The notes beneath the pieces are model-generated. The model did not search any database, was not told where the DNA came from, and saw only the letters and a program-made list of their open reading frames with translations. From Magnetospirillum sp. (GTDB lineage Bacteria; Pseudomonadota; Alphaproteobacteria; Rhodospirillales; Magnetospirillaceae), in assembly GCA_020217035.1 (NCBI GenBank), contig JAIWOG010000293.1, positions 1 through 16,639 on the forward strand: a stretch of 16,639 nt of DNA. The letters run 5' to 3'. A program made the position numbers and the translations under genes. This document shows, one piece after another, positions 6,373-15,259 of the stretch (positions within the stretch are counted from its first letter, which is position 1; the number at the start of each line of letters is the position of its first letter).

Positions 6373-8555
6373 AGTTCCGCACCAAGACCGTTTTGGGCGT
6401 CGCCCTGATCGAAGCGGTGCTGCTGACCATTCTGGTACTCAGCACCTTGGGGATCATGCAGCGTTCCACCGAGCAGGAATTGCTGAGCCGGGCGGAAACC
6501 ACCGGACGGCTGCTGGCGGCGGCGTCGCGCGACGCCATGCTGTCCTGGGATTTCGGCACCTTGGACAGCATCGGGCGGGAGGCCACCGAATCGGGACGTC
6601 TGCGCTATGTCCGCTTCCTGGAAAAGGACGGCCGGGTCCTGGGACAGTTGGGGGACTTCACCGGCCCCTTCTCGGCCGATTCCGCTCTTGAAGACGTGGG
6701 CGACGGCGTGTTGGACCGCGAGGCCGACATCCTGGTCGCCGGGCTTCCCTATGGCCGGGTGCAATTCGGGCTGGCGGTGGATTCGGTCGAGACCGCCATG
6801 TCCAGGCTGCGCGGCTGGGCCTTCGGCATCTCGGCCCTGGAAATGGGCTTGGTCGCCCTGTTCTCGCTGATCCTGGGGCATTATCTGACCCGCCAGTTGG
6901 CCTCGCTGCGCGACGCCAGCCTCCGCCTGGCCCAGGGTGAGTTGGGGCACCGGGTGACGGTGTCGGGAAGCGACGAGTTGGCGGAGACCGCCGCCAGCTT
7001 CAACGCCATGGCCGCCCGCCTGCAAAACCTTTACGACGACCTAAGCGAGCGCGAAGCCCGGTTCCGCGAATTCTCCGAGGTCAATTCCGACTGGTTCTGG
7101 GAAACCGACCAGGACGAACGCTACATCTTCCTGTCGGAATCCTTCGAGGCCATCACTGGGCGCTCGCCGCTGACCTTGCTGGGCAAGCGTCGCTGGGACT
7201 TGGGCTCGACCAAGATGGAGGTGGACGCCGAGATGTGGCAAAGCCACCTGGAAGACCTGTCCGCCCATCGCCTTTTCCGCGATTTCAAGTATTGGATCGA
7301 GGCCGATGACGGCCATCCTTGCTGGATCAAGGAAAGCGGCGTGCCGCGTTTCGACGCGGCCGGCACCTTCCTGGGCTATCGCGGCACCGGGGCCGACATC
7401 ACCGCCGCCATGGAAAGCGCCCACCGCATGCACATGCTGACCCGGGCGGTGGAACAAAGCCCGGTCTCGGTGGTGATCACCGACCTTGACCGCAACATCC
7501 AATACGTCAATCCCAAGTTCCTGGAAGCCACCGGCTATGCCCAGGAAGACGTGTTGGGCAACAAGCCGTCCTTGCTGAAGTCGGGCTTGACCCCGCAAGA
7601 CCATTACCAGGACCTGAACGCCACCTTGGAGCGTGGCGAGCAATGGCGCGGCGAGTTCGTCAACCGCCGCAAGGACGGCAGCCTTTATTGGGAACAGGCG
7701 TCCATCCAGCCCATCCGCAACCTGGAAGGCCGGGTCACCAACTATCTGGGCATCAAGGTCGACATCACCCAGCGCAAGCTGGCCGAGGAACGTCACCAGG
7801 CGCTGCTGGCCGAACTGAAGCGGTCGAACCAGGATCTGGAACAATTCGCCTATGTGGCCAGCCACGACCTGAAGCAGCCATTGCGCCAGATATCCAGCTT
7901 CGCCACGCTGTTGGAACGTCGTCTGGGGGAGACGGCCGACAGCGATGTCCGCGACTATCTGAACTACCTGACCGATGGCGCCAAGCGCATGCAGGCGCTG
8001 GTCAGCGATTTGCTGGACTATTCCCGTGTCAGCCACCGCCCGCTTCACAACGACGACGTGGACATGAACCAGATCCTCGCCGCCGCGCTGTCCCTGCTGC
8101 AGGCGCCCATCAGCGAATCGACGGCCCGGATCGAGTGCGGGGCCCTGCCCCCTGTGCGCGGCGACCGCAGCCAGCTTGAACGCCTGCTACAGAACCTGGT
8201 GGGCAACGCCCTGAAATATCGTGCCGCCGACCGTCCCCCGGTGATCACCATCGCCTGCGACGCGAACGGCGTGTTCTCGGTGGCCGACAACGGCATCGGC
8301 ATTCCCGCCGAACAGGCCGAACGGGTGTTCATGATCTTCCAGCGCCTGCATGCCGCCCAGACCTACGAGGGGACCGGCATCGGCCTGGCCGTCTGCCGCA
8401 AAATCGTCGAACGCCACGGCGGCCGCATCTGGCTGGAATCGGAAGGCGACGGCCAGGGAAGCACCTTCTTCTTCACCTTGCCCGGACCGGCGGCGCACCA
8501 TGTGGTTGACTCGGGCCAAGCCCTTGGGCAGGCTGGCGACCAACAACTCTCCTGA
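6369..8555 (+). CDS. Membrane sensor histidine kinase, HAMP and two PAS domains
   Basis: A 728-residue kinase. Order: TM1 (about 8-30), a periplasmic segment (31-149), TM2 (about 150-174), HAMP (about 175-225), PAS 1 (about 230-348), PAS 2 (about 360-475), HisKA with the phospho-acceptor His499 in [10 protein letters not shown], and an ATPase domain with N-box Asn613 ([10 protein letters not shown]), G1 box DNGIGIP (from 640) and G2 box GTGIGL (from 668). No receiver domain is fused. The ATG at 6369 overlaps the stop of the binding-protein gene (ATGA), so the two are probably made in fixed ratio and act together. A longer frame from 6324 is rejected because it only reads the end of the preceding gene. 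No response regulator lies within the window. The input is likely a periplasmic solute plus a cytoplasmic cue through the PAS domains; neither is known. Confidence 0.9.
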   Translation: MKFRTKTVLGVALIEAVLLTILVLSTLGIMQRSTEQELLSRAETTGRLLAAASRDAMLSWDFGTLDSIGREATESGRLRYVRFLEKDGRVLGQLGDFTGPFSADSALEDVGDGVLDREADILVAGLPYGRVQFGLAVDSVETAMSRLRGWAFGISALEMGLVALFSLILGHYLTRQLASLRDASLRLAQGELGHRVTVSGSDELAETAASFNAMAARLQNLYDDLSEREARFREFSEVNSDWFWETDQDERYIFLSESFEAITGRSPLTLLGKRRWDLGSTKMEVDAEMWQSHLEDLSAHRLFRDFKYWIEADDGHPCWIKESGVPRFDAAGTFLGYRGTGADITAAMESAHRMHMLTRAVEQSPVSVVITDLDRNIQYVNPKFLEATGYAQEDVLGNKPSLLKSGLTPQDHYQDLNATLERGEQWRGEFVNRRKDGSLYWEQASIQPIRNLEGRVTNYLGIKVDITQRKLAEERHQALLAELKRSNQDLEQFAYVASHDLKQPLRQISSFATLLERRLGETADSDVRDYLNYLTDGAKRMQALVSDLLDYSRVSHRPLHNDDVDMNQILAAALSLLQAPISESTARIECGALPPVRGDRSQLERLLQNLVGNALKYRAADRPPVITIACDANGVFSVADNGIGIPAEQAERVFMIFQRLHAAQTYEGTGIGLAVCRKIVERHGGRIWLESEGDGQGSTFFFTLPGPAAHHVVDSGQALGQAGDQQLS

Positions 8556-8569
8556 ATGGAACCCGCGCC

Positions 8570-8857
8570 ATGACCAAGTCGGAGCTGATCGCCCGCCTGG
8601 CGGAAAAGAACCCGCATCTCTACCAGCGTGACGTCGAACGCATCGTCACCACCATCTTCGACGAAATCGCCGACGCCCTGGCGCGGGGCGACCGGGTGGA
8701 GCTGCGCGGTTTCGGGGCCTTCTCGGTGAAAAGCCGCGACGCCCGCCAGGGCCGCAACCCGCGCACCGGCGAGCAGGTGGCGGTGGACGGCAAGGTGGTC
8801 CCGTTCTTCAAGACCGGCAAGCAGCTGCGCGAGCGGTTGAACGCCGGCGACGAGTAA
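8570..8857 (+). CDS. ihfB: Integration host factor subunit beta
   Basis: A 95-residue DNA-bending protein of the HU/IHF family; with IHF-alpha it bends DNA sharply for recombination, replication and sigma54 transcription. The signature [22 protein letters not shown] occupies 48-69, shown here in two parts: GFGAFSVK and the arm GRNPRTGE, with the intercalating proline at 64. The N-terminus MTKSELI and length match IhfB rather than IhfA or HU. It follows the kinase gene by 14 bases without a strong ribosome site and precedes lapA by 7 bases. The ihfB-lapA-pyrF order is common in proteobacteria; the usual upstream neighbour (rpsA or sppA) is replaced here by the kinase gene. It may have its own promoter within the kinase 3' end, which I could not pick out. 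Confidence 0.95.
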   Translation: MTKSELIARLAEKNPHLYQRDVERIVTTIFDEIADALARGDRVELRGFGAFSVKSRDARQGRNPRTGEQVAVDGKVVPFFKTGKQLRERLNAGDE

Positions 8858-8864
8858 CCGGCCG

Positions 8865-9212
8865 ATGCGTTGGCTCGGCTGGCTGGTCGCCACCCCCGTC
8901 GCCCTGCTGATCGTCGTCTTCGCCGTCGCCAATCGGCACGACGTGCGGCTGGATTTCTGGCCGCTGCCATGGGCACTGGACCTGCCGGTCTATCTGGTGG
9001 TGCTTGGCGTGCTGGCCAAGGGGTTGGTGTTGGGCAGCCTGGTGACTTGGCTGTCGGGCCATAAGACCCGCCGCAAAGCCCGCGATCAGCGTCGCCGCGC
9101 CGAATCCCTGGAACGGCAGTTGCGGGCGGCGGAAAGCGCCGTGCCGTCCCAACCCGCCGCAATCCCTTCCGTCGCGGTTGTCGCGGCCCCGCCGGGCCAA
9201 ACCGCCGTTTAA
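8865..9212 (+). CDS. lapA: LapA-domain (DUF1049) inner-membrane protein
   Basis: A 115-residue protein with two membrane segments (about 5-22 and 41-64), a basic cytoplasmic region (GHKTRRKARDQRRRAESLER, 65-84), then a short coiled coil and an Ala/Pro-rich tail. This is the LapA/YciS design; in E. coli LapA acts with LapB in controlling LpxC turnover and so lipopolysaccharide synthesis. No TPR-containing LapB is seen here, so the role is assigned only by family and by its place between ihfB and pyrF. It starts 7 bases after the ihfB stop with a weak ribosome site (CGG), implying coupling. Confidence 0.85.
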   Translation: MRWLGWLVATPVALLIVVFAVANRHDVRLDFWPLPWALDLPVYLVVLGVLAKGLVLGSLVTWLSGHKTRRKARDQRRRAESLERQLRAAESAVPSQPAAIPSVAVVAAPPGQTAV

Positions 9213-9238
9213 GCCTTTCATCGATCAAGGGGGCCGCC

Positions 9239-9946
9239 ATGCCCAATCCCGTCTATGTCGCCCTGGACACCACCAACGTCAACCAGGCCGCCGACCTTGC
9301 CGCCAAGCTGAAGGGGCTGGTCGGCGGGTTGAAGCTGGGGCTGGAATTCTTCACCGCCAACGGTCCCGCCGGTATCGAGGCGATCACCGAACTGGGCGTC
9401 CCGGTGTTCCTGGACCTGAAGTTCCACGACATCCCCAACACGGTGGCCGGGGCCATGCGCGGCATCGCGCCTTTGGCGCCGCGCTACACCACCATTCACG
9501 CCACCGGCGGCTTCGCCATGATGAAGGCCGCCGCCGACGCCGCCCGCGAGGCCGCCGAAAAAGTGGGCCGTCCGCGGGTCAAGGTGCTGGCGGTGTCCAT
9601 CCTGACCAGCATCGACCAAAGCGCCATGGAGGCGGTGGGCTTCCAGGGCAGCGTGCTGGATCAGGTCAAGCGCCTGGCGGTTTTGGCCCAGGCCGCCGGC
9701 ATCGACGGATTGGTCTGTTCCCCGCACGAGGTCGAGACCGTGCGCTCGATGGTGGGCGATTCCCTGACCCTGGTGGTGCCCGGCATCCGTCCGGCCTGGG
9801 CCGAGGCCGGCGACCAGAAGCGGGTGATGACCCCAAAGGAAGCCCGGGTGCGCGGCGCCGACATCCTGGTCATCGGCCGGCCGATCACCGCCGCCAGCTA
9901 TCCCGCCGACGCCGCCAAGCGCATCCTCGAGGAGTTGGAAGGGTGA
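9239..9946 (+). CDS. pyrF: Orotidine 5'-phosphate decarboxylase
   Basis: A 235-residue cytoplasmic enzyme that decarboxylates OMP to UMP, the last step of de novo pyrimidine synthesis. The family signature is DLKFHDIPNT with Asp59, Lys61 and Asp64 forming the catalytic charged network; Asp10 (VALD) and Lys32 (GLKLG) are also in place. The phosphate-binding end VVPGIRP and the final GRPIT motif are present. Length is normal for the bacterial enzyme. The ATG follows an AAGGGGG ribosome site. It overlaps trpF by four bases (GTGA) and follows lapA by 26 bases. No regulatory leader is apparent. Confidence 0.97.
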   Translation: MPNPVYVALDTTNVNQAADLAAKLKGLVGGLKLGLEFFTANGPAGIEAITELGVPVFLDLKFHDIPNTVAGAMRGIAPLAPRYTTIHATGGFAMMKAAADAAREAAEKVGRPRVKVLAVSILTSIDQSAMEAVGFQGSVLDQVKRLAVLAQAAGIDGLVCSPHEVETVRSMVGDSLTLVVPGIRPAWAEAGDQKRVMTPKEARVRGADILVIGRPITAASYPADAAKRILEELEG

Positions 9947-10581
9947 GCGTCGCCGTCAAGATCTGCGGCTTGACCGACGAAGATGCCATCGACGCCGCCA
10001 TCGACGCCGGCGCCGATTACCTGGGTTTCGTCTTTTTCGCCAAAAGCCCCCGCAACATCGCGCCCGACCGCGCCGCCGAATTGACCCAGTTCGTCGAGGG
10101 GGTGGACAAGGTCGGGCTGTTCGTCGATGCCGACGACACCTTCCTGGACGAGGTGCTGGGCCATGTGCGGCTGGATCTTTTGCAGTTCCACGGAAATGAG
10201 ACCCCGGAACGCTTGGACCGCGTGCGCGCCGAATTCGGCCTGCCGGTGATGAAGGTGCTGGCGGTGGGAAGCGCCGCCGACCTGGAGCGCGTCGCCGATT
10301 ACGCCGATGTCTGCGACATGCTGCTGTTCGACGCCAAGCCGCCCACGGGATCGGAACTGCCCGGCGGCAACGCCGTCAGCTTCGATTGGAATATCCTGAA
10401 GGGGTTCAAGGCGCCCTTGCCGTGGATGCTGGCCGGCGGCCTGACGGCTGTCAACGTGGCCCAGGCCATCAAGGCCAGCGGTGCCAAGGCGGTGGACGTC
10501 TCGTCTGGGGTGGAAAGCGCCCCTGGGGTCAAGGACGCCGCCAAGATCGCCGCCTTCATCAAGGCCGCCAAGGGCGTGTAG
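9943..10581 (+). CDS. trpF: Phosphoribosylanthranilate isomerase
   Basis: A 212-residue TIM-barrel enzyme converting phosphoribosylanthranilate to CdRP in tryptophan synthesis. The start is GTG at 9943, in the pyrF stop overlap GTGA, giving VSVAVKICGL; Cys8 is the general base and Asp130 (LLFDAK) the general acid. QFHGNE (His83) and the C-terminal phosphate-binding segment LAGGL...DVSSGVE are intact. A longer frame from 9178 is rejected because its first part is a shadow of pyrF. In many relatives trpB and trpA follow; here a convergent lipid-kinase gene ends 6 bases away, so trpBA lie elsewhere. No terminator fits in that gap, implying overlapping transcripts. Confidence 0.96.
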   Translation: MSVAVKICGLTDEDAIDAAIDAGADYLGFVFFAKSPRNIAPDRAAELTQFVEGVDKVGLFVDADDTFLDEVLGHVRLDLLQFHGNETPERLDRVRAEFGLPVMKVLAVGSAADLERVADYADVCDMLLFDAKPPTGSELPGGNAVSFDWNILKGFKAPLPWMLAGGLTAVNVAQAIKASGAKAVDVSSGVESAPGVKDAAKIAAFIKAAKGV

Positions 10582-10587
10582 CCCCTG

Positions 10588-11481
10588 TTATCGCGGCACG
10601 ATCAACTGCACGGTTTCCGGGGCGATGCTGATTTCGGCGGGCAGGCGGGCGACGATGTCGCCGTCGCCCTGCAACGGCGCTCCGCGCGGCCCCAGGATGA
10701 CCATGGAATCCGCCGACACCACCGTGACCTCGGGCAACTCGGCCAGTTTGTTCATGGGCAAGGCCAAGCCGTAACGCATGACGCCGGCGACACCCGATTT
10801 CGGCAGGATGCAGACTTCCAGCTTGGGATTTTCCAGACTGGCGCCGGGGGCGGCAATGAACGGGCCGCCGTAATAGCGGCCCTTGCACGCCACCGCCATG
10901 CGGCCTTCATAGGTCTCGCCATTGGCGCGGACGGTGATTTCCGGGAAGTCGTAGCCGAAAGCCTGTTTGACGCTTTCCACCACATAAGCCAGTTTGCCGG
11001 TGGCGCGTTTCAGCGCGATGTTGACGCCTTCCACCACGTGGGCGTCCAGACCAGCACCGGCCATCAGCACGAAATGGCGACCGTTGGCGATGCCCAAATG
11101 GACGTTGCGGGCCGGGCCGTGGGCGATGGCTTGGGCGATCTGCTCGAAATTCTTGGGATCCAGGCCGATTTCCAGGGCCAGGACGTTGGCGGTGCCCAAG
11201 GGGATGACCGCCAGGGCGACGCCGCCCGGTCCGGCCACCATGCCGTTGACCACCTCGTTGACGGTGCCGTCGCCACCGGCGGCGACCACCACGTCGTAAT
11301 CGGCGGGGCTGGCGGCGCGGGCGAATTCCTCGGCATCGCCGCGACGGGTGGTTTGCAGCGCGGTGACGATGCATCCCTTCTGGCGCAGGCGTTCGACCAC
11401 TTCCGCCAGGCGCTTCTTGCGGCGCCGGCCGGCGGTGGGGTTGTGGATGACGAGGAGCCGTCGCGGCTGAGCCGTCGCCAT
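10588..11481 (-). CDS. Diacylglycerol kinase-family lipid kinase
   Basis: A 297-residue cytoplasmic kinase of the DAGK catalytic (LCB5/YegS/DgkB) family, which phosphorylates lipids such as diacylglycerol with ATP. The nucleotide-binding motifs are NPTAG (14-18), AGGDGTVNEVVNG (68-80) and PLGTANVLA (94-102), with the C-terminal QGDGD (271-275) closing the site. I place the start at the ATG at 11481 (MATAQPRRLLVIHNP), where homology begins; the frame extends to 11547 with other ATGs at 11526 and 11520, and no strong ribosome site separates them. It diverges from an LpxH-like phosphatase and a glycosyltransferase, suggesting shared lipid or glycolipid metabolism. The actual lipid substrate is not predictable. 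Confidence 0.87.
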   Translation of the reverse strand: MATAQPRRLLVIHNPTAGRRRKKRLAEVVERLRQKGCIVTALQTTRRGDAEEFARAASPADYDVVVAAGGDGTVNEVVNGMVAGPGGVALAVIPLGTANVLALEIGLDPKNFEQIAQAIAHGPARNVHLGIANGRHFVLMAGAGLDAHVVEGVNIALKRATGKLAYVVESVKQAFGYDFPEITVRANGETYEGRMAVACKGRYYGGPFIAAPGASLENPKLEVCILPKSGVAGVMRYGLALPMNKLAELPEVTVVSADSMVILGPRGAPLQGDGDIVARLPAEISIAPETVQLIVPR

Positions 11482-11548
11482 GGTGTGGTTGTCCGTCTGG
11501 ATTGAACTTTGCGCCAACATAGGCATGGATATATCTCGGCAACACATG

Positions 11549-11577
11549 AATCCGTCATGAAGATATTGTGACGGATT
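11549..11577. promoter_or_regulatory. Perfect 9-bp dyad in the divergent lipid-gene promoter region
   Basis: AATCCGTCA (11549-11557) and TGACGGATT (11569-11577) are perfect reverse complements separated by 11 bases, giving a 29-bp operator-like element between the kinase (minus) and the phosphatase (plus). The surrounding 200 bp is AT-rich for this genome. A -10-like TACAAT lies at 11610-11615 towards the phosphatase, with no convincing -35. A smaller stem, GGCGG/CCGCC at 11636-11640 and 11650-11654, lies in the phosphatase leader. No T-tract follows the dyad, so it is not a terminator. I infer a binding site for an unknown dimeric regulator controlling both directions. Confidence 0.5.
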
Positions 11578-11683
11578 GTCGTCATTTCCATGAATTCTTG
11601 CGGCAGGCCTACAATAGATATGTACTTCCGGCGCGGGCGGATACTAAAACCGCCTCACGATTGTTTGAGACGGGTACCGGCCC

Positions 11684-12565
11684 ATGAGCGTGGATTCCCT
11701 GCCGGAACGGCGATACCGCAGCATTTGGATCTCGGACGTGCATTTAGGCACCAGGGGATGCAAGGCGGAATATCTGCTGGATTTCCTCAAACACACCGAA
11801 TCCGATTATCTGTATCTGGTGGGCGACATCGTCGATGGTTGGCGGTTGCGCCGGTCGTGGTACTGGCCCCAGGCCCATAACGACGTGGTGCAAAAGATCC
11901 TGCGCAAGGCCCGCAAGGGCACCAACGTGGTGTTCATCCCCGGCAACCACGACGAATTCGCCCGCGGCTACACCGAACACAATTTCGGTGACATCAGCGT
12001 GGTGCCCCAGGCCATCCACTCGACCGCCGACGGCAAACGGTTGCTGGTGCTGCACGGCGACGCCTTCGACGGGGTGGTGAAATACGCCAAGTGGCTGGCC
12101 CATCTGGGCGACTGGGCCTATACCGTGGCGTTGGGGGCCAACCATTGGTTCAACCTGGTGCGCCGCCGTTTCGGTTATTCCTATTGGTCGCTGTCGGCCT
12201 ATCTGAAGCACAAGGTCAAGAACGCCGTCCAGTTCATCGACGATTACGAGAAGACCATCGTCGAGGAAGCCCGCCGTCAAGGCGTCGACGGCGTGGTCTG
12301 CGGTCATATCCACCACGCCGAGCTGCGGCAGGTGGACGGCATCACTTATGCCAATGACGGCGACTGGGTGGAAAGCTGCACCGCCCTGGTCGAACACGCC
12401 GACGGACGTCTGGAAATCGTCGACTGGCTGGCGGTGGCGCCGGCGCCGTTGGCCCTGCCGACCCTGACCCAGGACGCGGTGAAGGAGAAGGAATGCGCAT
12501 ACTCGTGGTTTCGGATGCCTGGTTTCCTCAGGTCAACGGCGTCGTCCGCACGCTTGACACCCTAA
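11684..12565 (+). CDS. LpxH-like calcineurin-fold metallophosphatase
   Basis: A 293-residue phosphoesterase of the UDP-2,3-diacylglucosamine hydrolase-like family. All metal-site motifs are visible: DVHLG (18-22), GDIVDGW (47-53), GNHDE (87-91), LHGDAFD (123-129) and GHIHHAE (207-213), so it should be an active two-metal enzyme. It is longer than typical LpxH, and alphaproteobacteria commonly use LpxI for the lipid A step. I therefore treat it as a paralogue acting on some phospholipid or nucleotide-lipid, not firmly as LpxH. The start ATG at 11684 has only a weak upstream GGG. The frame runs 73 bases into the following glycosyltransferase gene; the last 24 residues therefore read that gene in another frame and may be a late acquisition. 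It is cotranscribed with the glycosyltransferase. Confidence 0.85.
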   Translation: MSVDSLPERRYRSIWISDVHLGTRGCKAEYLLDFLKHTESDYLYLVGDIVDGWRLRRSWYWPQAHNDVVQKILRKARKGTNVVFIPGNHDEFARGYTEHNFGDISVVPQAIHSTADGKRLLVLHGDAFDGVVKYAKWLAHLGDWAYTVALGANHWFNLVRRRFGYSYWSLSAYLKHKVKNAVQFIDDYEKTIVEEARRQGVDGVVCGHIHHAELRQVDGITYANDGDWVESCTALVEHADGRLEIVDWLAVAPAPLALPTLTQDAVKEKECAYSWFRMPGFLRSTASSARLTP

Positions 12566-13539
12566 GGCAGGAACTGCAGCAGGCGGGCCATGCGGTGGAC
12601 ATGGTCACCCCCGATCGCTTCCGGTCCTTCCCCTGTCCCAGCTATCCCGAGATTCGCCTGGCGGTGAAGCCGGGGCGCAAGCTGCGCCGGTTGATCGAGG
12701 ACGCGCAGCCCTGCGCCATCCACATCGCCACCGAAGGCCCGTTGGGGTGGGCGGCCCGCAATTATTGCCGGCGCCGCAAGATTCCCTTCACCACCGCCTA
12801 CCACACCAAGTTCCCCGAATACATCCACGCCCGCTGGCGGGTGCCGTTGGGTCTGTCCTACGCGGTGATGCGCCGCTTCCATGGCGCCTCGTCGTGCATC
12901 ATGGTCGCCACCCAAGGCATCGAGGACGAATTGGCCAAACGCGGCTTCGACCGCATCGGCCGCTGGTCGCGGGGCGTCGATACCGAATTGTTCAAGCCCC
13001 GTCCCGAATGCAAGCTGGCCGACGGCCCTTGGGGCGACTTGGCCCGCCCCATCCACCTTTATGTGGGGCGGGTGGCGGTTGAAAAGAACATCCAGGCTTT
13101 CCTGGACCTGGACTTGCCGGGGTCCAAGGTGGTGGTGGGCGACGGCCCGCAACTGGAAGACCTGCGCCGCAAGCATCCCGAAGTGCGCTTCGCCGGCGCC
13201 CGTTTCGGCGAGGATCTGGCCCGGCATTACGCCGGGGCCGACGTCTTCGTTTTCCCGTCGCGCACCGACACCTTCGGGCTGGTGTTGCTGGAAGCCCTGG
13301 CCTCGGGCCTGCCGGTGGCGGCTTATCCGGTCCCCGGTCCGCTGGACGTCATCGGCGATTCCCCGGCCGGGGTGCTGTCGGAAGACTTGCGCCAAGCCGC
13401 CCTGAAGGCGGCCGCCATTTCTCCGCAAGTGTGCCGAGACCACGCGCTCCGTTTCAGCTGGACCGCCTGTACCCGCCAGTTCCTGGAGAACCTGCGGCCT
13501 TTCGAGCCCTTGGTGTGGAACGAACGGGACAGCGACTAG
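12493..13539 (+). CDS. GT4-family glycosyltransferase, MgtA-like
   Basis: A 348-residue GT-B glycosyltransferase resembling GDP-mannose-dependent alpha-mannosyltransferases and glycolipid synthases. The N-terminal acceptor domain begins VSDAWFPQVNGVVRTL (5-20). The donor domain carries YVGRVAVEKN and the C-terminal signature SRTDTFGLVLLEALASG, in which the first acid of the EX7E motif is Asp, as in this subfamily. The start is fixed by the strong AAGGAGAAGGA ribosome site directly before the ATG at 12493, despite the overlap with the phosphatase frame. The pairing with a metallophosphatase and a divergent lipid kinase suggests glycosylation of a membrane lipid. Sugar and acceptor are not predictable from sequence. 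Confidence 0.88.
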   Translation: MRILVVSDAWFPQVNGVVRTLDTLRQELQQAGHAVDMVTPDRFRSFPCPSYPEIRLAVKPGRKLRRLIEDAQPCAIHIATEGPLGWAARNYCRRRKIPFTTAYHTKFPEYIHARWRVPLGLSYAVMRRFHGASSCIMVATQGIEDELAKRGFDRIGRWSRGVDTELFKPRPECKLADGPWGDLARPIHLYVGRVAVEKNIQAFLDLDLPGSKVVVGDGPQLEDLRRKHPEVRFAGARFGEDLARHYAGADVFVFPSRTDTFGLVLLEALASGLPVAAYPVPGPLDVIGDSPAGVLSEDLRQAALKAAAISPQVCRDHALRFSWTACTRQFLENLRPFEPLVWNERDSD

Positions 13540-13624
13540 GGCCTTTTTCGTTCAATCGAAATCAGCTTTTGCTCTGGCATGGCGCGGGCCGTGCCGGCCC
13601 CGCTCAATCGCCGCGCGGGCTTGT

Positions 13625-13663
13625 CGCGGATTTCGTCCTGATCCAAGCAGTTCGAAATCCGCG
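13625..13663. terminator. 11-bp inverted repeat between convergent genes
   Basis: CGCGGATTTCG (13625-13635) pairs perfectly with CGAAATCCGCG (13653-13663) around a 17-base loop. It lies between the converging glycosyltransferase and pgi genes, abutting the pgi stop codon. There is no T-run on either side, so it would be a non-canonical or Rho-assisted bidirectional terminator, or a 3' stabilising hairpin. Confidence 0.45.
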
Positions 13664-15259
13664 CTAGCCTTCCCGCCAGTCCCGCACCATGGCGATCAGC
13701 CCGGCGGTGGAACAATCGTGGTGATCGCTGGGCGGCGTCAAGCCGTTCAGCTGCGGCAGGATCTTCTTGGCCAGTTGCTTGCCCAGTTCCACCCCCCATT
13801 GGTCGAAGGAATTGATGTCCCAGACTATGCCCTGGACGAACACCTTGTGTTCGTATAGCGCGATCAGCATGCCCAGGGTGAAGGGGTCCAACTTCTTGTA
13901 CAACAGTGTGTTGGTGGGATGGTTGCCGGCGAACACCCGGTGCGCCGCCTGGGATTCGCTCAGGTGCGGGTTTTCTTCCTTCACTTCGTCCAGGGTCTTG
14001 CCGCGCATCAAGGCTTCCGGCTGGGCCAGGAAATTGGACAGAAGCAGGGTGTGGTGGTCGCCGATAGGGTTGTGGGTGTTGGCGGCGGCCAGGAAGTCGC
14101 AGGGGACCAGCTTGGTGCCCTGGTGAATCAGCTGATAGAAGGCGTGCTGGCCGTTGGTGCCGGGCTCGCCGAAAATGATCGGGCCGGTCTGCCACGCCAC
14201 CGGGGTGCCGTCGCGGGCCACCCCCTTGCCGTTGGATTCCATGTCCAATTGCTGCAAATAGGCCGGCAGGCGGTGCAGATATTGGTCGTAGGGCAGCACC
14301 GCATGGGCGTGGGCGCCCAGGAAATTGTTGTACCACACCCCCAGCAATCCCAGCACCACCGGCATGTTCCGCACCAAGGGCGCGTTCTGGAAATGGCGAT
14401 CCATGGCGGCGGCGCCGTCCAGCAGACGGCGGAAGTCGTTGAAGCCGATGGCCACCGCGATGGACAAGCCGATGGCCGACCACAGGGAATAGCGCCCCCC
14501 CACCCAGTCCCAGAACTCGAACATGTGGTCCGGGTCGATGCCGAACTCGGCCACCGCCTGGGCGTTGGTGGACAGCGCCACGAAGTGGCTGGACACCGCG
14601 CCCGCTCCCAAGGCGCCCACCAGCCAGTCCTTGGCGGTGTGGGCGTTGGCCATGGTTTCCTGGGTGGTGAAGGTCTTGGACGCCACGATGAAAAGCGTGG
14701 TTTCGGGATCGCACAGCTTCAGCGTCTCGGCCATGTGGGTGCCGTCGACGTTGGAGACGAAGCGCACCCGAAGGCCCGGCTTGTGATAGGGGCGCAGGGC
14801 TTCCGACACCATCACCGGGCCAAGGTCGGAACCGCCGATGCCGATGTTGACCACGTCGGTGATGGGCTTGCCGGTGGCGCCCTTCCAGTCGCCGCCGCGC
14901 ACGGCTTGGGAAAAGTCGCGCATCTTGTCGAGGACGGCGGCCACTTCCGGCCGCACGTCGCCGCGAAGCGCGGTGTGCAGGACGGCACGGTCCTCGGTAT
15001 TGTTGATGCGCTCGCCGGCGAACATGGCATCGCGGGCGATCTCGAGCCCCGATTCGGTGGCCAGACGCAGCAACAAGTCCATGGTGTGGGTGGTGATCCG
15101 GTTCTTGGAATAATCCAGGATCAAATCGTCCAGGCGCAGGGAAAAACGTTCGAAGCGATGGGGGTCGGCGGCGAACATGTCGCGCATATGCGCCTCGCCC
15201 ATGGTCTCGGCGTGCACTTCCAGTTCCCGCCACACCGGCAGGGCGATTGGATGCGGCAT
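13664..15259 (-). CDS. pgi: Glucose-6-phosphate isomerase
   Basis: A 531-residue cytoplasmic enzyme interconverting glucose 6-phosphate and fructose 6-phosphate. Both family signatures are present: [14 protein letters not shown] (251-264) and [18 protein letters not shown] (477-494). Catalytic residues are Glu341 (MESNGKG), His372 (GTNGQHAF) and Lys494; the sugar-phosphate SIS loop is [10 protein letters not shown] (138-147) and SKTFTTQET (194-202). The start is the ATG at 15259 ([10 protein letters not shown]), preceded by a GAAGGGG ribosome site; the frame continues 53 codons upstream without family similarity. It is transcribed alone, divergent from the nickel-uptake genes. Length is slightly under the usual 550. 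Confidence 0.97.
   Translation of the reverse strand: MPHPIALPVWRELEVHAETMGEAHMRDMFAADPHRFERFSLRLDDLILDYSKNRITTHTMDLLLRLATESGLEIARDAMFAGERINNTEDRAVLHTALRGDVRPEVAAVLDKMRDFSQAVRGGDWKGATGKPITDVVNIGIGGSDLGPVMVSEALRPYHKPGLRVRFVSNVDGTHMAETLKLCDPETTLFIVASKTFTTQETMANAHTAKDWLVGALGAGAVSSHFVALSTNAQAVAEFGIDPDHMFEFWDWVGGRYSLWSAIGLSIAVAIGFNDFRRLLDGAAAMDRHFQNAPLVRNMPVVLGLLGVWYNNFLGAHAHAVLPYDQYLHRLPAYLQQLDMESNGKGVARDGTPVAWQTGPIIFGEPGTNGQHAFYQLIHQGTKLVPCDFLAAANTHNPIGDHHTLLLSNFLAQPEALMRGKTLDEVKEENPHLSESQAAHRVFAGNHPTNTLLYKKLDPFTLGMLIALYEHKVFVQGIVWDINSFDQWGVELGKQLAKKILPQLNGLTPPSDHHDCSTAGLIAMVRDWREG

Noticed and set aside
9178..9942. Long upstream extension of the trpF frame
   Set aside because: It overlaps pyrF completely in another frame; trpF homology starts at the GTG at 9943.
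10582..10587. Terminator between trpF and the lipid kinase gene
   Set aside because: Only six bases separate the stop codons and no stem-loop with a T-run is visible on either strand.
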